64,000 nt of DNA from Deltaproteobacteria bacterium (GTDB taxonomy: Bacteria; Myxococcota; Kuafuiibacteriia; Kuafuiibacteriales; Kuafuiibacteriaceae): the NCBI GenBank assembly GCA_016703535.1, contig JADJBV010000002.1, forward strand, positions 868,001-932,000, given 5' to 3'. How positions within the stretch are numbered: position 1 is the stretch's first letter; the number at the start of each line of letters is the position of its first letter. The notes under the pieces are model-generated. The model searched no databases and had not been told where the DNA came from. It saw only the letters and a program-made list of their open reading frames with translations. Shown here one piece after another: positions 43,403 to 51,105 of the stretch. Made by a program: the position numbers and the translations under genes.

Positions 43403-44389
43403 TCAGTCCTCCAACTCGAAGGTGCGGGCGAACCAGGTCGTGCCCTTTCGGTTGTCTTGAATGACCACGAACATCCGGGCGGTGGTGCGCTCGTAGTCGA
43501 CCTTCTTGGGCGTCGTCCAGATGTTTCGCCGGGCCTCGTCGATCGGCACATCGGGATCGATGTAGCCGGTTCGGGCTCGGTCCATCTCGCCCCCTTCGAT
43601 GAACCAGGTGAAGACCAAGGTCTCCTTGATGGTCTTTTCGCCGCTGCCGTCAGGGGGCGTGTAGAGGTAGGGCTCGGCTTGGCTCGGGTTGCCGTCGGCG
43701 TCCAGCGGCACCACCACCTCCAGGTCGTAGTCGACGCCCCGCTTCAGCTTGAGGAGTGGGGACTCGGTGACCGAGGTTGGCTCGGGGTAGTCTTCTGCAC
43801 GCTTCACCTTCAGGTCGTTGATGGTCGGGTTGGTGTTGAGCGGCAGGTCTTCGTAGAGCACGTAGATTTCCTTGACCGCGGTCAAGCTTTCGCCGTTGGA
43901 GGTGACCGTCAGGCGAATGGTGATCGGGAAGGTGCCGTCGCAGGCCGGCAACTCGACGAAGTCTGGGATCTCACCGCCCATGCTGATCGCCGAGCAGACC
44001 GAGGAAAAGAAGGCCGCCGGCAGGTTGTAGGCGTAAACCGCGGTGCTGCTGGTCCCCAACTCGAAGGGCGGCACCCTCAGCAAGCCCGGCATCATGGTCG
44101 CCTCGTCGACCTGCTGCTGCAGCTCATCTCGGGTGAAGGCGCACTCATAACCCTTCGATGACCCTTGGGTGAGTGGGCACCACGACCAGTTGTAGGTGAC
44201 GGTGTTGTCGCCGACCGGCACCACCAAGGCCTCGATGCGGGTCGAGTCCCCTTCGGCCAACCAGGGCTTGTCGGCGCTGATGGCCAGGACCCGTAGCCGG
44301 TCGATCTCGTTGTAGGGCGTGAAGTCGCCGGTGCAAGCGGCGAGGCCAAGGAGCCCGACGATCGGGCCGAAGCGTAAAACAGATCGCAT
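43403..44389 (-). CDS. lipoprotein of TonB operon, substrate-capture candidate
   Basis: A 328-residue lipoprotein (LAACTGD, Cys19). It has beta-rich, Ig-like segments (RIEALVVPVGDNTVTYNWSWCPL, ITIRLTVTSNGESLTAVKEIYVLYEDLP) and no named family. Its position between tonB and the TonB-dependent receptor, 9 bases from the former and 1 from the latter, suggests a surface-exposed SusD-like or periplasmic helper that captures the substrate. Structural similarity to SusD is not visible; the role is from context. Confidence 0.75.
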   Translation of the reverse strand: MRSVLRFGPIVGLLGLAACTGDFTPYNEIDRLRVLAISADKPWLAEGDSTRIEALVVPVGDNTVTYNWSWCPLTQGSSKGYECAFTRDELQQQVDEATMMPGLLRVPPFELGTSSTAVYAYNLPAAFFSSVCSAISMGGEIPDFVELPACDGTFPITIRLTVTSNGESLTAVKEIYVLYEDLPLNTNPTINDLKVKRAEDYPEPTSVTESPLLKLKRGVDYDLEVVVPLDADGNPSQAEPYLYTPPDGSGEKTIKETLVFTWFIEGGEMDRARTGYIDPDVPIDEARRNIWTTPKKVDYERTTARMFVVIQDNRKGTTWFARTFELED

Positions 44390-44398
44390 GGCAGCTTC

Positions 44399-45364
44399 CT
44401 AATCGGTGAGGCGGAAACGAACCGTAAAGGTCAACGTGAACTCGATGGGTTGTCCGTCGCGTTCGGCCGGAGAAAACTCTTCGGTCTTGGCGGAGGCCAA
44501 GGCGGCCTCGTTGAACTCGGGGTAGGGCGATGGGGCGATCACCCGGGCGGTCTTCACCTTGCCGCGGGTGTCGAGCACCACCTCGACGGTGACGTCGGCC
44601 TCCAGGCCTTGGGCCTTCAAGGTCTCGGGGTAGCCAGGCTTCACCGGCGACTTCCGCTTGGGCTTCACCAAAGCGGGGCCGTCGGTGCCCTTGCTCGGCA
44701 CCCGGCTGGCCACCCGGTTGGGCGGCGGCGGGGGCGGCGGCGTCGGATCTTTGGGGAGTTCGGTCACCTGTTTGGCGTCGGCGGCGACCTTTTCGGTGTT
44801 GCCCATCCGAGTGTTGCCGACCGCAAACGACGGACCGCCCCCTTCACCCCCACCGACCGTCGACTCCAGCGACAGGCCCACGATCCGCCGAGGCGGCGCT
44901 TTGGGGGGCTCGGGCGGGGGAGGCTCTTTCGGCACATCGATCGGATCCGGCGGCGGCGGCGCCTTGGCCTTGGGCGCTTCTTTGGGCTTGGCCTCAGGCT
45001 CGGGTTCGGGCGGAGGCGGTTCGGGTTCGGGCGGGGGAGGCGGCGGCGGCGGGGTCACCATCGTCACCTCGATCTTGTTGTCCTTGGGCGGTCCCTTCTT
45101 CTCCATGGCCGCCACCACCGAGCCGGCGCCAAAGAACACCGCCAAGATGCCGACGTGCAGCCCAACCGCCACCACCAAAAAGATGCCGAGTTGCAAGAGC
45201 TCCAGGGTCTTGTTGCGGCCGGGGTGGCGGAGCGGATCACTCCTCCGCAGATCCTCGGGGATCGGCTGATGAACCCGGGCCGTGGCCTGCGCCCGGCGCT
45301 TGGCCCGCTCCTCCAGGCGCTCTTGACGCCAGGCTTTTCTGGACGCCGCGGCTCCCACCTTCAC
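44399..45364 (-). CDS. tonB: TonB energy transducer
   Basis: A 321-residue protein. Residues 1-54 are basic and cytoplasmic, then one membrane segment (LLQLGIFLVVAVGLHVGILAVFFGAG), a long Pro/Glu/Lys region spanning the periplasm (PPPPPPPPEPEPPPPEPEPE), and a C-terminal TonB domain (about 232-321: KPGYPETLKAQGLEADVTVEVVLDTRGKVKTARV, EEFSPAERDGQPIEFTLTFTVRFRL). Starts at a GTG overlapping the exbD stop. It passes proton-motive energy from ExbB/ExbD to the receptor at 40687-43401 of the same operon. The N-terminal cytoplasmic segment is longer than in E. coli TonB. Confidence 0.93.
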   Translation of the reverse strand: MKVGAAASRKAWRQERLEERAKRRAQATARVHQPIPEDLRRSDPLRHPGRNKTLELLQLGIFLVVAVGLHVGILAVFFGAGSVVAAMEKKGPPKDNKIEVTMVTPPPPPPPPEPEPPPPEPEPEAKPKEAPKAKAPPPPDPIDVPKEPPPPEPPKAPPRRIVGLSLESTVGGGEGGGPSFAVGNTRMGNTEKVAADAKQVTELPKDPTPPPPPPPNRVASRVPSKGTDGPALVKPKRKSPVKPGYPETLKAQGLEADVTVEVVLDTRGKVKTARVIAPSPYPEFNEAALASAKTEEFSPAERDGQPIEFTLTFTVRFRLTD

Positions 45365-45786
45365 GGTCCTTCTTCAGGGGTGGGCACGCGCTCGATGTTG
45401 AGCGCGAAGCTGGTGACGCCGTTGGTCTTCACCAGGTCGATCACGTGCACCACCGAACCGTAGGGCACCCCTTTGTCGGCGGCGATCACCGCCTGGAGCT
45501 TGGGGTTGTTGGCCTTTTCAGCCTTCACCTTGGCCACCAACTCTTCGTTGGTCTTGACCTCACCGTCGACCAACATCTGGCCGTCTTTGGTCAAGACCAC
45601 GTTGAGGGTCGACTCGACCACCGCGCCACCGCTGGCCGCCTTGGGTAACTCAACGGCGAGGGAGGCCTTCACGATGCTGGTCGAGGTGACCATCAAGATG
45701 ATCAACAACACCAAGACGATGTCGACGAACGGAGTCACGTTGATCTCCGACATCACCTCTTCGTCTTTTTTGGCGGCGCCAGCCAT
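45361..45786 (-). CDS. exbD: ExbD-type proton channel subunit
   Basis: A 141-residue protein with short cytoplasmic N-terminus (EVMSEINVTPFVDIVLVLLIILMV), one membrane segment carrying the conserved Asp of ExbD/TolR, and a periplasmic domain (LVDGEVKTNEELVAKVKAEK, IAADKGVPYGSVVHVIDLVKTNGVTSFAL). Length and motifs are normal. Two genes upstream of the receptor within one operon, 3 bases after exbB and overlapping tonB. Confidence 0.95.
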   Translation of the reverse strand: MAGAAKKDEEVMSEINVTPFVDIVLVLLIILMVTSTSIVKASLAVELPKAASGGAVVESTLNVVLTKDGQMLVDGEVKTNEELVAKVKAEKANNPKLQAVIAADKGVPYGSVVHVIDLVKTNGVTSFALNIERVPTPEEGP

Positions 45787-45789
45787 GGA

Positions 45790-46446
45790 TCAGGCTCCCT
45801 TCGCCGGCGCGTCTTCGGCCTTCAGCTGGGCCAACAAGGTGCGGGAGAGCAGCTCGCTGTTGCTGCTGACCTCCTTCACTTTGCCGACGAACAGGTTGTA
45901 GGCGATGACCGCCGGGATGGCGACCAAGAGGCCGACCGCGGTGGCGATCAAGGCCTCGGAGATGCCGGCCATGACGCTGCTGTCGGCGTTGGACATGCTG
46001 TTGGAGAGATCCTTGAAGGACCGGATGATGCCGAGCACCGTGCCGAACAAGCCGATGAACGGCGAGTTGCTGCCGACGGTGGCCAAAAACGAGAGGCGCT
46101 TGTTGTAGCGCAACTTCTCTTTGGTTTCGGCGCCGACCAAGAGGTCCTCCACCGAGTCCGGGCCCTTTTGGTACTCGCGGAGGCCAAAGAGCACGACGTT
46201 GGTCTCGAGGCTATCGAACTTCTGCAGGTACGCCGCGGCGCCCCCGTAGTCGCCGACCGACAGGAGCTTGTTGAGCTCCAAGCGGATGGCCTCGCTGTCG
46301 ACCTGGTGCTTCTTGTAGAAGATCCACCGCTCGACCATCACTGCCACCGAGATGAACGACAGCAAGATGAGCAAGTAGAGCACCCACTCGGCCTGAAAGA
46401 TGGGCAAGCCGAGGAGTGTGTTGACGATCCCGTGCTGCTGATTCAT
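45790..46446 (-). CDS. exbB: ExbB/TolQ-type proton channel subunit
   Basis: A 218-residue protein with three membrane segments. The first (EWVLYLLILLSFISVAVMVER) is near the N-terminus; the other two (SFLATVGSNSPFIGLFGTVLGIIRSF, ISEALIATAVGLLVAIPAVIAYNLFV) carry the GTVLGI and TAxGLxxAIPA signatures of MotA/TolQ/ExbB channels. It heads the operon. The 76-base gap to the gene upstream contains an AT-rich stretch that may hold the promoter, although no convincing -35/-10 pair was found. Confidence 0.95.
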   Translation of the reverse strand: MNQQHGIVNTLLGLPIFQAEWVLYLLILLSFISVAVMVERWIFYKKHQVDSEAIRLELNKLLSVGDYGGAAAYLQKFDSLETNVVLFGLREYQKGPDSVEDLLVGAETKEKLRYNKRLSFLATVGSNSPFIGLFGTVLGIIRSFKDLSNSMSNADSSVMAGISEALIATAVGLLVAIPAVIAYNLFVGKVKEVSSNSELLSRTLLAQLKAEDAPAKGA

Positions 46447-46522
46447 GTCCGCCCTCTCAACCCCGCTACCCCCGCGCCGAAATCAAGCAAACTTAACCCC
46501 CACCCGTCTCTAAAATTCCGCG

Positions 46523-47482
46523 TCAGGGGTTTTTCTCGCGGCGCACCCATTTTCCCCGGGCACGCAGCCCTTTGGCTGTTCGATCCAGAGCCAACTCCAC
46601 TCGCTCCAGGCCCGCCAGGGCCCGCCCGTACGCCAACTCCACCAGCGCGACCTCGGCGCCTTTGGGGCGCGGTCCGTCGAGCCGCGATCGTCGCGCCAAA
46701 GACGTAAGCAGACGGTGCGGCGTGACCCACGCGGACACGGCGTGCCCACCGCGGGCCCCGATCGCCGGAACCACCCCCTCCAGCACTGACGGATCGCTCA
46801 CCCACCCGGTGACCAGCCCTTCTCCGAGCCGCCGGCTTTGGAGGCGGGCCGCCGCCAGCTGGGCCTCCAGCTCCAAAATTCGTCCACGCCCCGGCCGCAG
46901 CGCCACCAGCAAGCTGCCATCCTCGAGGAGCAGCACCTGGACCCCACCTTCGATCGGGCCCCAGGACAGGCCCGATCCCACCCATTCGCCGACCGCGCCG
47001 GGGTGTTCCATGAACCGTTTGCTGACACCCCGGGGCACGTAAAGGTTCGTGAAAGAATCGTTTTCCGGCTTGAGATCCAGGTCGTAGGCCAAGGTCTGGG
47101 GTTGAGGGTCAAGGTTTCCCTGGAGGCCGCCCCAGCCGGGCACGGGATCGAGCCGGACCCCCACCGGACCGGAACGGGTGGGCAGGTGCCGGGGGATGGG
47201 CAGAGGCCAAACCTCCGGCGGGCCCCCGTCCACCAACGCCAGCCACGCTTGATCGTCGCCTCGATAAGTATGGGTCTTCGAGCGGGCGCCCTTGGGCCAG
47301 GTGGCGGGATCGAGTGGATCGATCGGGCGCAGGGTCCGCTTCAGTTGAGTCGGGTGCAGCCCCGGCAAGACCTCCGCGGCCCACGTCAACCAGGGTTGCA
47401 TTCCTGGCACCAGCCGCTCCGGCGCTTTGACGGTCACCGTCAAGTTGGGCCCCGCCGCCAACAGCAACAAGGCGAAGATCAT
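46523..47482 (-). CDS. exported hypothetical protein, partner of GH113-like gene
   Basis: A 319-residue protein with a short signal peptide (MIFALLLLAAGPN). No recognised domain; residues 100-230 alternate strands and helices and the C-terminus is Arg-rich. Its ATG overlaps the stop of the GH113-like lipoprotein gene upstream by 4 bases, so it is made with it and may work on the same polysaccharide. Function unknown. Confidence 0.7.
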   Translation of the reverse strand: MIFALLLLAAGPNLTVTVKAPERLVPGMQPWLTWAAEVLPGLHPTQLKRTLRPIDPLDPATWPKGARSKTHTYRGDDQAWLALVDGGPPEVWPLPIPRHLPTRSGPVGVRLDPVPGWGGLQGNLDPQPQTLAYDLDLKPENDSFTNLYVPRGVSKRFMEHPGAVGEWVGSGLSWGPIEGGVQVLLLEDGSLLVALRPGRGRILELEAQLAAARLQSRRLGEGLVTGWVSDPSVLEGVVPAIGARGGHAVSAWVTPHRLLTSLARRSRLDGPRPKGAEVALVELAYGRALAGLERVELALDRTAKGLRARGKWVRREKNP

Positions 47483-48525
47483 GGCGCCGCTCTCCCGAGG
47501 AACGCCTCTTTGATCACCGCTTCGGCGGCCTTGTTGATCGGGCTGAAGCCGTGGGGCGGTTCGGAGGCCGGGTCATCGGGATCGGTCGGCACCACCCAAA
47601 ACAAGAGCCCCCGCACGTGAGGGGTCCGCAGCCACTCGGACAACACGGCGGCGTAGGCGTTGGCTTGGGAGGTCTGATCGACCGCCGGCTCGACTTGTTC
47701 GGGCCACTCCCAAGGCCGCACGTGGGACAAGGGGCTGGAGCGATAACCGACCTCCAGCACCAACACGTCTCGTTCGGCCAGCAGCGCCAAGTTGGAGAGC
47801 CGCAGCGCCACACTTTCGGCGCCGCGCACCGGGTCGGGCACCAGCGGATAGTAGCCGTTGACGCCGGCCAGATCGGTCGCGTCCCAAAACCTGACCTGCT
47901 CGGCCTCGTCCCAGTTGGCGTTGTAGGTCAACAGGCCCGAGTAGTGTCGCCGCACCTCTGCGCTCAGGGTGCGCATCCCTTCCGCGCCGGCTTCGCTCGA
48001 TGACAGCCCCTTCAGCTCGACACCCAAAGACAAAACGGTGGCGCCGCTCCTCGCCGCCAGATCGGCGGCCGCGTTCATGAAGGTGCCGTAGCTGGTGAAG
48101 AAGGCCTGGGTGTCCGCGGGATCGTCGTAGCGAAGATCGCCGCGCCACTCGCCATCGTCGAGGATCAGGTGCGGGATCAACACCGTCGCGAAGCCCAAGG
48201 TGTTGGCGTCGAGTAGGGCCGCCGCGACCGCGGCCTCGTCTTCGGGGCTGGGGCGTTCGACGGTGGTCGACTCCAGGCCGGCCATGCGCCCCTCCATCAG
48301 GACGCCGATGGTGTTGACGCCCAGGCCTTGGAGGCGCTCCAGGGTGCGGCGGGCGGTGCGGGTGCCATAACCATGTTTGGGGTCGCCGACGGCCCGCAAG
48401 TTGGCGCCGGTGACCCGCGGCGGCAGGGCTACGGCGGCGGGGGCCGGTCGGGTGCGAGGCGCGGGGCCAGGACAGGCTGAAGTGATCAGGGCCACCCAAA
48501 GCACCCCGGATCGCCCCCCGAACAT
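47479..48525 (-). CDS. glycoside hydrolase family 113-like lipoprotein
   Basis: From the ATG at 48525 the product has 348 residues, lipobox ITSACPG (Cys18). The rest follows a TIM-barrel pattern like GH113 beta-mannanases: GVNTIGVLMEGR, VLIPHLILDDGEWRGDL, then LSLGVELKG with candidate acid/base Glu170, NANWDEAEQVRFWDATDLAGVNGYYPL, and VLVLEVGYRS with candidate nucleophile Glu258. The spacing of the two glutamates is close to that of characterised members. It probably hydrolyses a beta-mannan-type or related polysaccharide outside the cell. Only 48 bases separate it from the divergent Kelch gene. Confidence 0.72.
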   Translation of the reverse strand: MFGGRSGVLWVALITSACPGPAPRTRPAPAAVALPPRVTGANLRAVGDPKHGYGTRTARRTLERLQGLGVNTIGVLMEGRMAGLESTTVERPSPEDEAAVAAALLDANTLGFATVLIPHLILDDGEWRGDLRYDDPADTQAFFTSYGTFMNAAADLAARSGATVLSLGVELKGLSSSEAGAEGMRTLSAEVRRHYSGLLTYNANWDEAEQVRFWDATDLAGVNGYYPLVPDPVRGAESVALRLSNLALLAERDVLVLEVGYRSSPLSHVRPWEWPEQVEPAVDQTSQANAYAAVLSEWLRTPHVRGLLFWVVPTDPDDPASEPPHGFSPINKAAEAVIKEAFLGRAAP

Positions 48526-48560
48526 GCCGAGGCTTGTAGCCGGTGTGGGCCGCCTGTGGC

Positions 48561-48566
48561 TATCAT
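48561..48566 (+). promoter_or_regulatory. candidate -10 hexamer TATCAT, leaderless start
   Basis: TATCAT lies 7 bases before the ATG at 48574, where a leaderless message would begin. No clear -35 was found and there is no Shine-Dalgarno sequence. Confidence 0.35.
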
Positions 48567-48573
48567 CGCCGTC

Positions 48574-51105
48574 ATGCCACGACGCCTCTTTGGCCTGGGC
48601 CTGCTCTCCGTCGGATTGGGGTTGGCCTGCAGCCGCCCCGTTGATTCCCCGACCTCGGGCGCGACCTTGATCTCCGACGTCTTGGTCGAGCCGCACTTTG
48701 TGCGTGATGATCGAGAGTTGTCGATCAGCTTCCGGGTGACCGGTGTCCGCCCGGCCCAGGTCACCTACGACCTGGGCGGCCGCAAGTTCGATTGTGCGCC
48801 CGAGACCATCGGCGACGGTCGGCTCCGCTGTTCCCACCCCGGCGTGGCCCGCAACGAACTGCCCGAAGGGACCGCCTTGGTGGTGGTCGAGGCCCGGGAC
48901 GAAGACGGTCAGGTGTCGTTGGCCGCCGATCAGATCATCGTCGACTTCGGCTGCCCGGGCTTCGTCAACCTGAGCGCCAGCGCGCCCATCGCTTCACCGG
49001 GGCAGACCGTCACCGTGGTGATCGAGGCCAACGAGGCCTTGCGAGGCCCGCCGCGGATCAGCCGGGCCGGCGTGGACTGGGGCCCGGTGGTCGGGGACGC
49101 CCGCTCCTGGTCGGTGTCGCGGTTGATCGGACCCGAAGATCCCGCCTTGGGTGGGCCGATCGCGGTGCGCCTCGAGGATCAAGCCGGCAACAGCAGCGCC
49201 GACTGCAGCGCCGATGGCTCTTTGGACTTCAAGGTCGATCAGAGCCCGCCGGTGACGGTGGTGGACCAGGTGATGTTGACCCGGGACGCGCCGGGCTCGA
49301 CCTCGGTGTTGTCGGCGACCGCCGGCGCTTTCACCGATGACGTCGGCATCGCCGAGGTGCGGGTCCACGACGAAACCGGCACCACCTTGTTGGCCACCGT
49401 CCACCCGGCCGCCGACGGCGCCTTGCCGCCCACCAGCTTGGGCGGCCAGACCAACTCCCGGGTGGTGTTGGTGGCCATCGATCGTTTCGGCCGAAGCAGC
49501 CCGCCCGCCAGTGTGCCCGAACGTTGGCGTTTGTCGGTTGGCTCCGGCGCTTCACCGGGCGCGGCGCTGCGGACCGCGGTGCGCTGGACCCCGGCGCCTC
49601 CCGACACCACCGGCATGCGCAACCGGACCTTCGAGTTGGCCCCGGACGTCTTCGCCGCCGACGCCCGCACCGCCATCATCCGGGCCCGGGTCGGCTTCGA
49701 GCGGGTCGGACAGCTGCCGGCGCGTTACGAGGGCATCAACCGGATCATGGCGGGCTACGAGCCGGTGGGCAAAGCGATCGTCGCCGCGGGCGGCTACGAC
49801 GGCACCACCTACAACTTCTACGACGAATACGTCAGCGACGTGTTGTTGTTGCACTGGGATGAGCGGGATGGCGTATATTCAGTAGAACAAGGTCCCAACC
49901 TCTCCTACGAAGACCCGACCGTGCCCTTCCCGCGCTACGGCTTCAATATGGCCTTCGACGGGCAGGGTTGCGGCATCATGTACGGCGGTGATGCCCGGGA
50001 GGCCGAGACCGACGCCCGGGTCCAAGGGGACGCTTGGCAACTTTGCTACGGACCGGCCGGCTACGAGTGGACCCGCTTGATCTTGCCGCTGACCGTCGAC
50101 GGCCTCTCCACCCGCAACATCCTGCCGATCGTCTACGACAAGGCCAACAGCCGCTACATGATCGTCGGCGGCTCCGAAGGCGATAGCCCCCGGGCGTTGA
50201 TCCTCCAGCCCGGCGCCGATGAACGTTCGTGGCAGTGGCTCAACCTGACGCCACTCCCCACCAACTTCAGCGACCGCTACTCCCACTTCCTCTACTACGA
50301 TCCGGTTCGAGAGTCGGTGGTGCTCGGCAGCGGTACCGCCCCCGGCGGTGGCCCGATCGCCCGTTTGGTGTGGACCTACCGCGGTGGTCAGTGGACCTCG
50401 TCGGAGCTCCCCTTCGACCTGAGCTACAACACTGGCCACGGCGCGGCCTACGACGAGGCCCGGCGCCAGCTCGTTTTTTGGGGTGGCATCGACAACCCCA
50501 CTCAACCGCCGCGGCCCGAGACCTGGTTCCTGACCGACAGCTCCACCGTGGGCGTCGACGCCTGGCGCAGCGCGGAGATCGATCACCCGGTGGCCCGGAG
50601 TTATCCGACGATGGTCTACGACTCGGAGCGGGAGGTGGTGGTCGCGTTTGGTGGGGTCCGATTTACCGACGCTCAAGTGGTGGCGCCCGAGATCTACCAG
50701 GTCATCACCCAACCCAGCCGCCCCTTCCTCCAAGCCACGGTCGACCTGGCGGCGGCTCGCCCCAAAGGCATCCAACGCCTCCACCTGCAGATCCGGGCCA
50801 GCGGCATCGGCGATGCCGACGGCGTTCGGCCGGGCAGGACTCGGGCGGGAGGTTTTGTGGTCCACCTCTGGGATCACCGGGCCCGTCGTTGGGACGTTTT
50901 GGCTCGCTCCGCCAACACCAACGTCGGCTTCGAGACCTTGACCATCGACGTCACCAACGAACCCGAACGTTACGTCAGCCCCACCGGCCAGGTGCCGATC
51001 ACCATCACCACCGCCGCGCCCAGCACCGAAGCGATCGACGGCCGCCTGGAGGTCGATCTGATCGACGGCGCCCTCGAGCTGCGGGCCGGCGTCATGTTGC
51101 CTTAG
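48574..51105 (+). CDS. lipoprotein with Kelch-type beta propeller
   Basis: An 843-residue lipoprotein (GLGLACSR, Cys19). The N-terminal 330 residues hold Ig-like or cadherin-like beta domains (VTYDLGGRKFDC, ITFDDVGIAEVRVHDE-type repeats). From about residue 390 a beta propeller is built from Kelch-like blades: YGFNMAFDGQGCGIMYGGD, ILPIVYDKANSRYMIVGGS, YSHFLYYDPVRESVVLGSG, HGAAYDEARRQLVFWGGID, YPTMVYDSEREVVVAFGG. A C-terminal beta domain closes it. Likely surface-exposed, binding proteins or sugars. Its 3' end overlaps the opposite-strand kinase gene by 14 bases. Confidence 0.82.
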   Translation: MPRRLFGLGLLSVGLGLACSRPVDSPTSGATLISDVLVEPHFVRDDRELSISFRVTGVRPAQVTYDLGGRKFDCAPETIGDGRLRCSHPGVARNELPEGTALVVVEARDEDGQVSLAADQIIVDFGCPGFVNLSASAPIASPGQTVTVVIEANEALRGPPRISRAGVDWGPVVGDARSWSVSRLIGPEDPALGGPIAVRLEDQAGNSSADCSADGSLDFKVDQSPPVTVVDQVMLTRDAPGSTSVLSATAGAFTDDVGIAEVRVHDETGTTLLATVHPAADGALPPTSLGGQTNSRVVLVAIDRFGRSSPPASVPERWRLSVGSGASPGAALRTAVRWTPAPPDTTGMRNRTFELAPDVFAADARTAIIRARVGFERVGQLPARYEGINRIMAGYEPVGKAIVAAGGYDGTTYNFYDEYVSDVLLLHWDERDGVYSVEQGPNLSYEDPTVPFPRYGFNMAFDGQGCGIMYGGDAREAETDARVQGDAWQLCYGPAGYEWTRLILPLTVDGLSTRNILPIVYDKANSRYMIVGGSEGDSPRALILQPGADERSWQWLNLTPLPTNFSDRYSHFLYYDPVRESVVLGSGTAPGGGPIARLVWTYRGGQWTSSELPFDLSYNTGHGAAYDEARRQLVFWGGIDNPTQPPRPETWFLTDSSTVGVDAWRSAEIDHPVARSYPTMVYDSEREVVVAFGGVRFTDAQVVAPEIYQVITQPSRPFLQATVDLAAARPKGIQRLHLQIRASGIGDADGVRPGRTRAGGFVVHLWDHRARRWDVLARSANTNVGFETLTIDVTNEPERYVSPTGQVPITITTAAPSTEAIDGRLEVDLIDGALELRAGVMLP

